Shown here: positions 6,890 through 6,891 of the stretch, piece after piece
How the letters are laid out: each line of letters starts with the position of its first letter
How positions within the stretch are numbered: position 1 is the first letter of the stretch
NCBI GenBank assembly: GCA_018054005.1
Contig: JAGPKI010000029.1
Coordinates: 1 to 6,891 of the forward strand
DNA length: 6,891 nt
Direction of reading: 5' to 3'
Origin: Caldisericia bacterium
Lineage (GTDB): Bacteria > Caldisericota > Caldisericia > UBA6126 > JAGPKI01
Notes under the pieces: generated by a model
Databases searched by the model: none
Told to the model about the DNA's origin: nothing
Seen by the model: the letters and a program-made list of their open reading frames with translations, nothing else
Program-made: the position numbers and the translations under genes

Positions 6890-6891
6890 TT

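Larger units (their letters stand above)
6515..6891. other. Intergenic region without a convincing gene
   Basis: I see no credible protein or RNA gene here. The left part (to about 6660) is AT-rich and has scattered TATAAT-like strings without matching -35 boxes. The right part is GC-richer (about 44% in 6721-6891), rich in C and T on the plus strand, and carries degenerate repeat motifs. Whatever gene lies to the right is outside the window. Confidence 0.7.

Noticed and set aside
6541..6891. tRNA, other structured RNA or CRISPR array
   Set aside because: I found no cloverleaf arms or T-loop consensus, no long stem with a T-run, and no regularly spaced identical repeats of CRISPR length.

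Overview
The window is dominated by one very large gene on the minus strand. It starts at 6407 and stays open, without a stop or frameshift, to the left edge: 2135 complete codons are visible and the 3' end lies outside. I read every triplet of this frame by eye and found no in-frame stop. About 480 bases of upstream DNA (6408-6891) make up the rest.

The protein is a secreted, multidomain gingipain-like (peptidase family C25) cysteine protease. Order from the N terminus: signal peptide (about 1-26), C25-type propeptide (about 30-270), C25 catalytic domain (about 281-680, with a GHG histidine near 516 and an ACGNG cysteine at 553), beta-sandwich linker (about 681-895), a class I glutamine-amidotransferase-like fold that seems to lack the nucleophilic cysteine (about 896-1116), a CARDB-like domain (about 1119-1218), a Bacillopeptidase F/glucodextranase-B-like Ig domain (about 1237-1306), a copper-amine-oxidase N-terminal-like stalk domain (about 1310-1432), twelve beta-propeller-blade-like repeats (about 1469-2045) and a BACON-like beta-sandwich (2053 onward). 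The likely picture is a zymogen exported across the membrane and unmasked outside, with a long C-terminal set of binding or spacer modules holding or presenting the protease at the cell surface. That localisation is inference.

Upstream there is a plausible extended -10 promoter (6487-6514), a leader of about 70 nt with a small hairpin and two Shine-Dalgarno-like purine runs, and a strong AGGAGG six bases before the ATG. Further out, DNA at about 18% GC (6421-6540) changes to about 44% GC (6721-6891). This GC-richer part holds three imperfect copies of a GTCAT...GCGA motif and no convincing gene.

Organism: the coding region is AT-rich, the protein is rich in Lys, Ile, Asn and Glu, and the ribosome binding site is strong. 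Copper-amine-oxidase-like stalk domains are common in Bacillota and in several deep-branching, often thermophilic phyla such as Caldisericota. I favour a low-GC bacterium of that kind, but the sequence does not settle the phylum.
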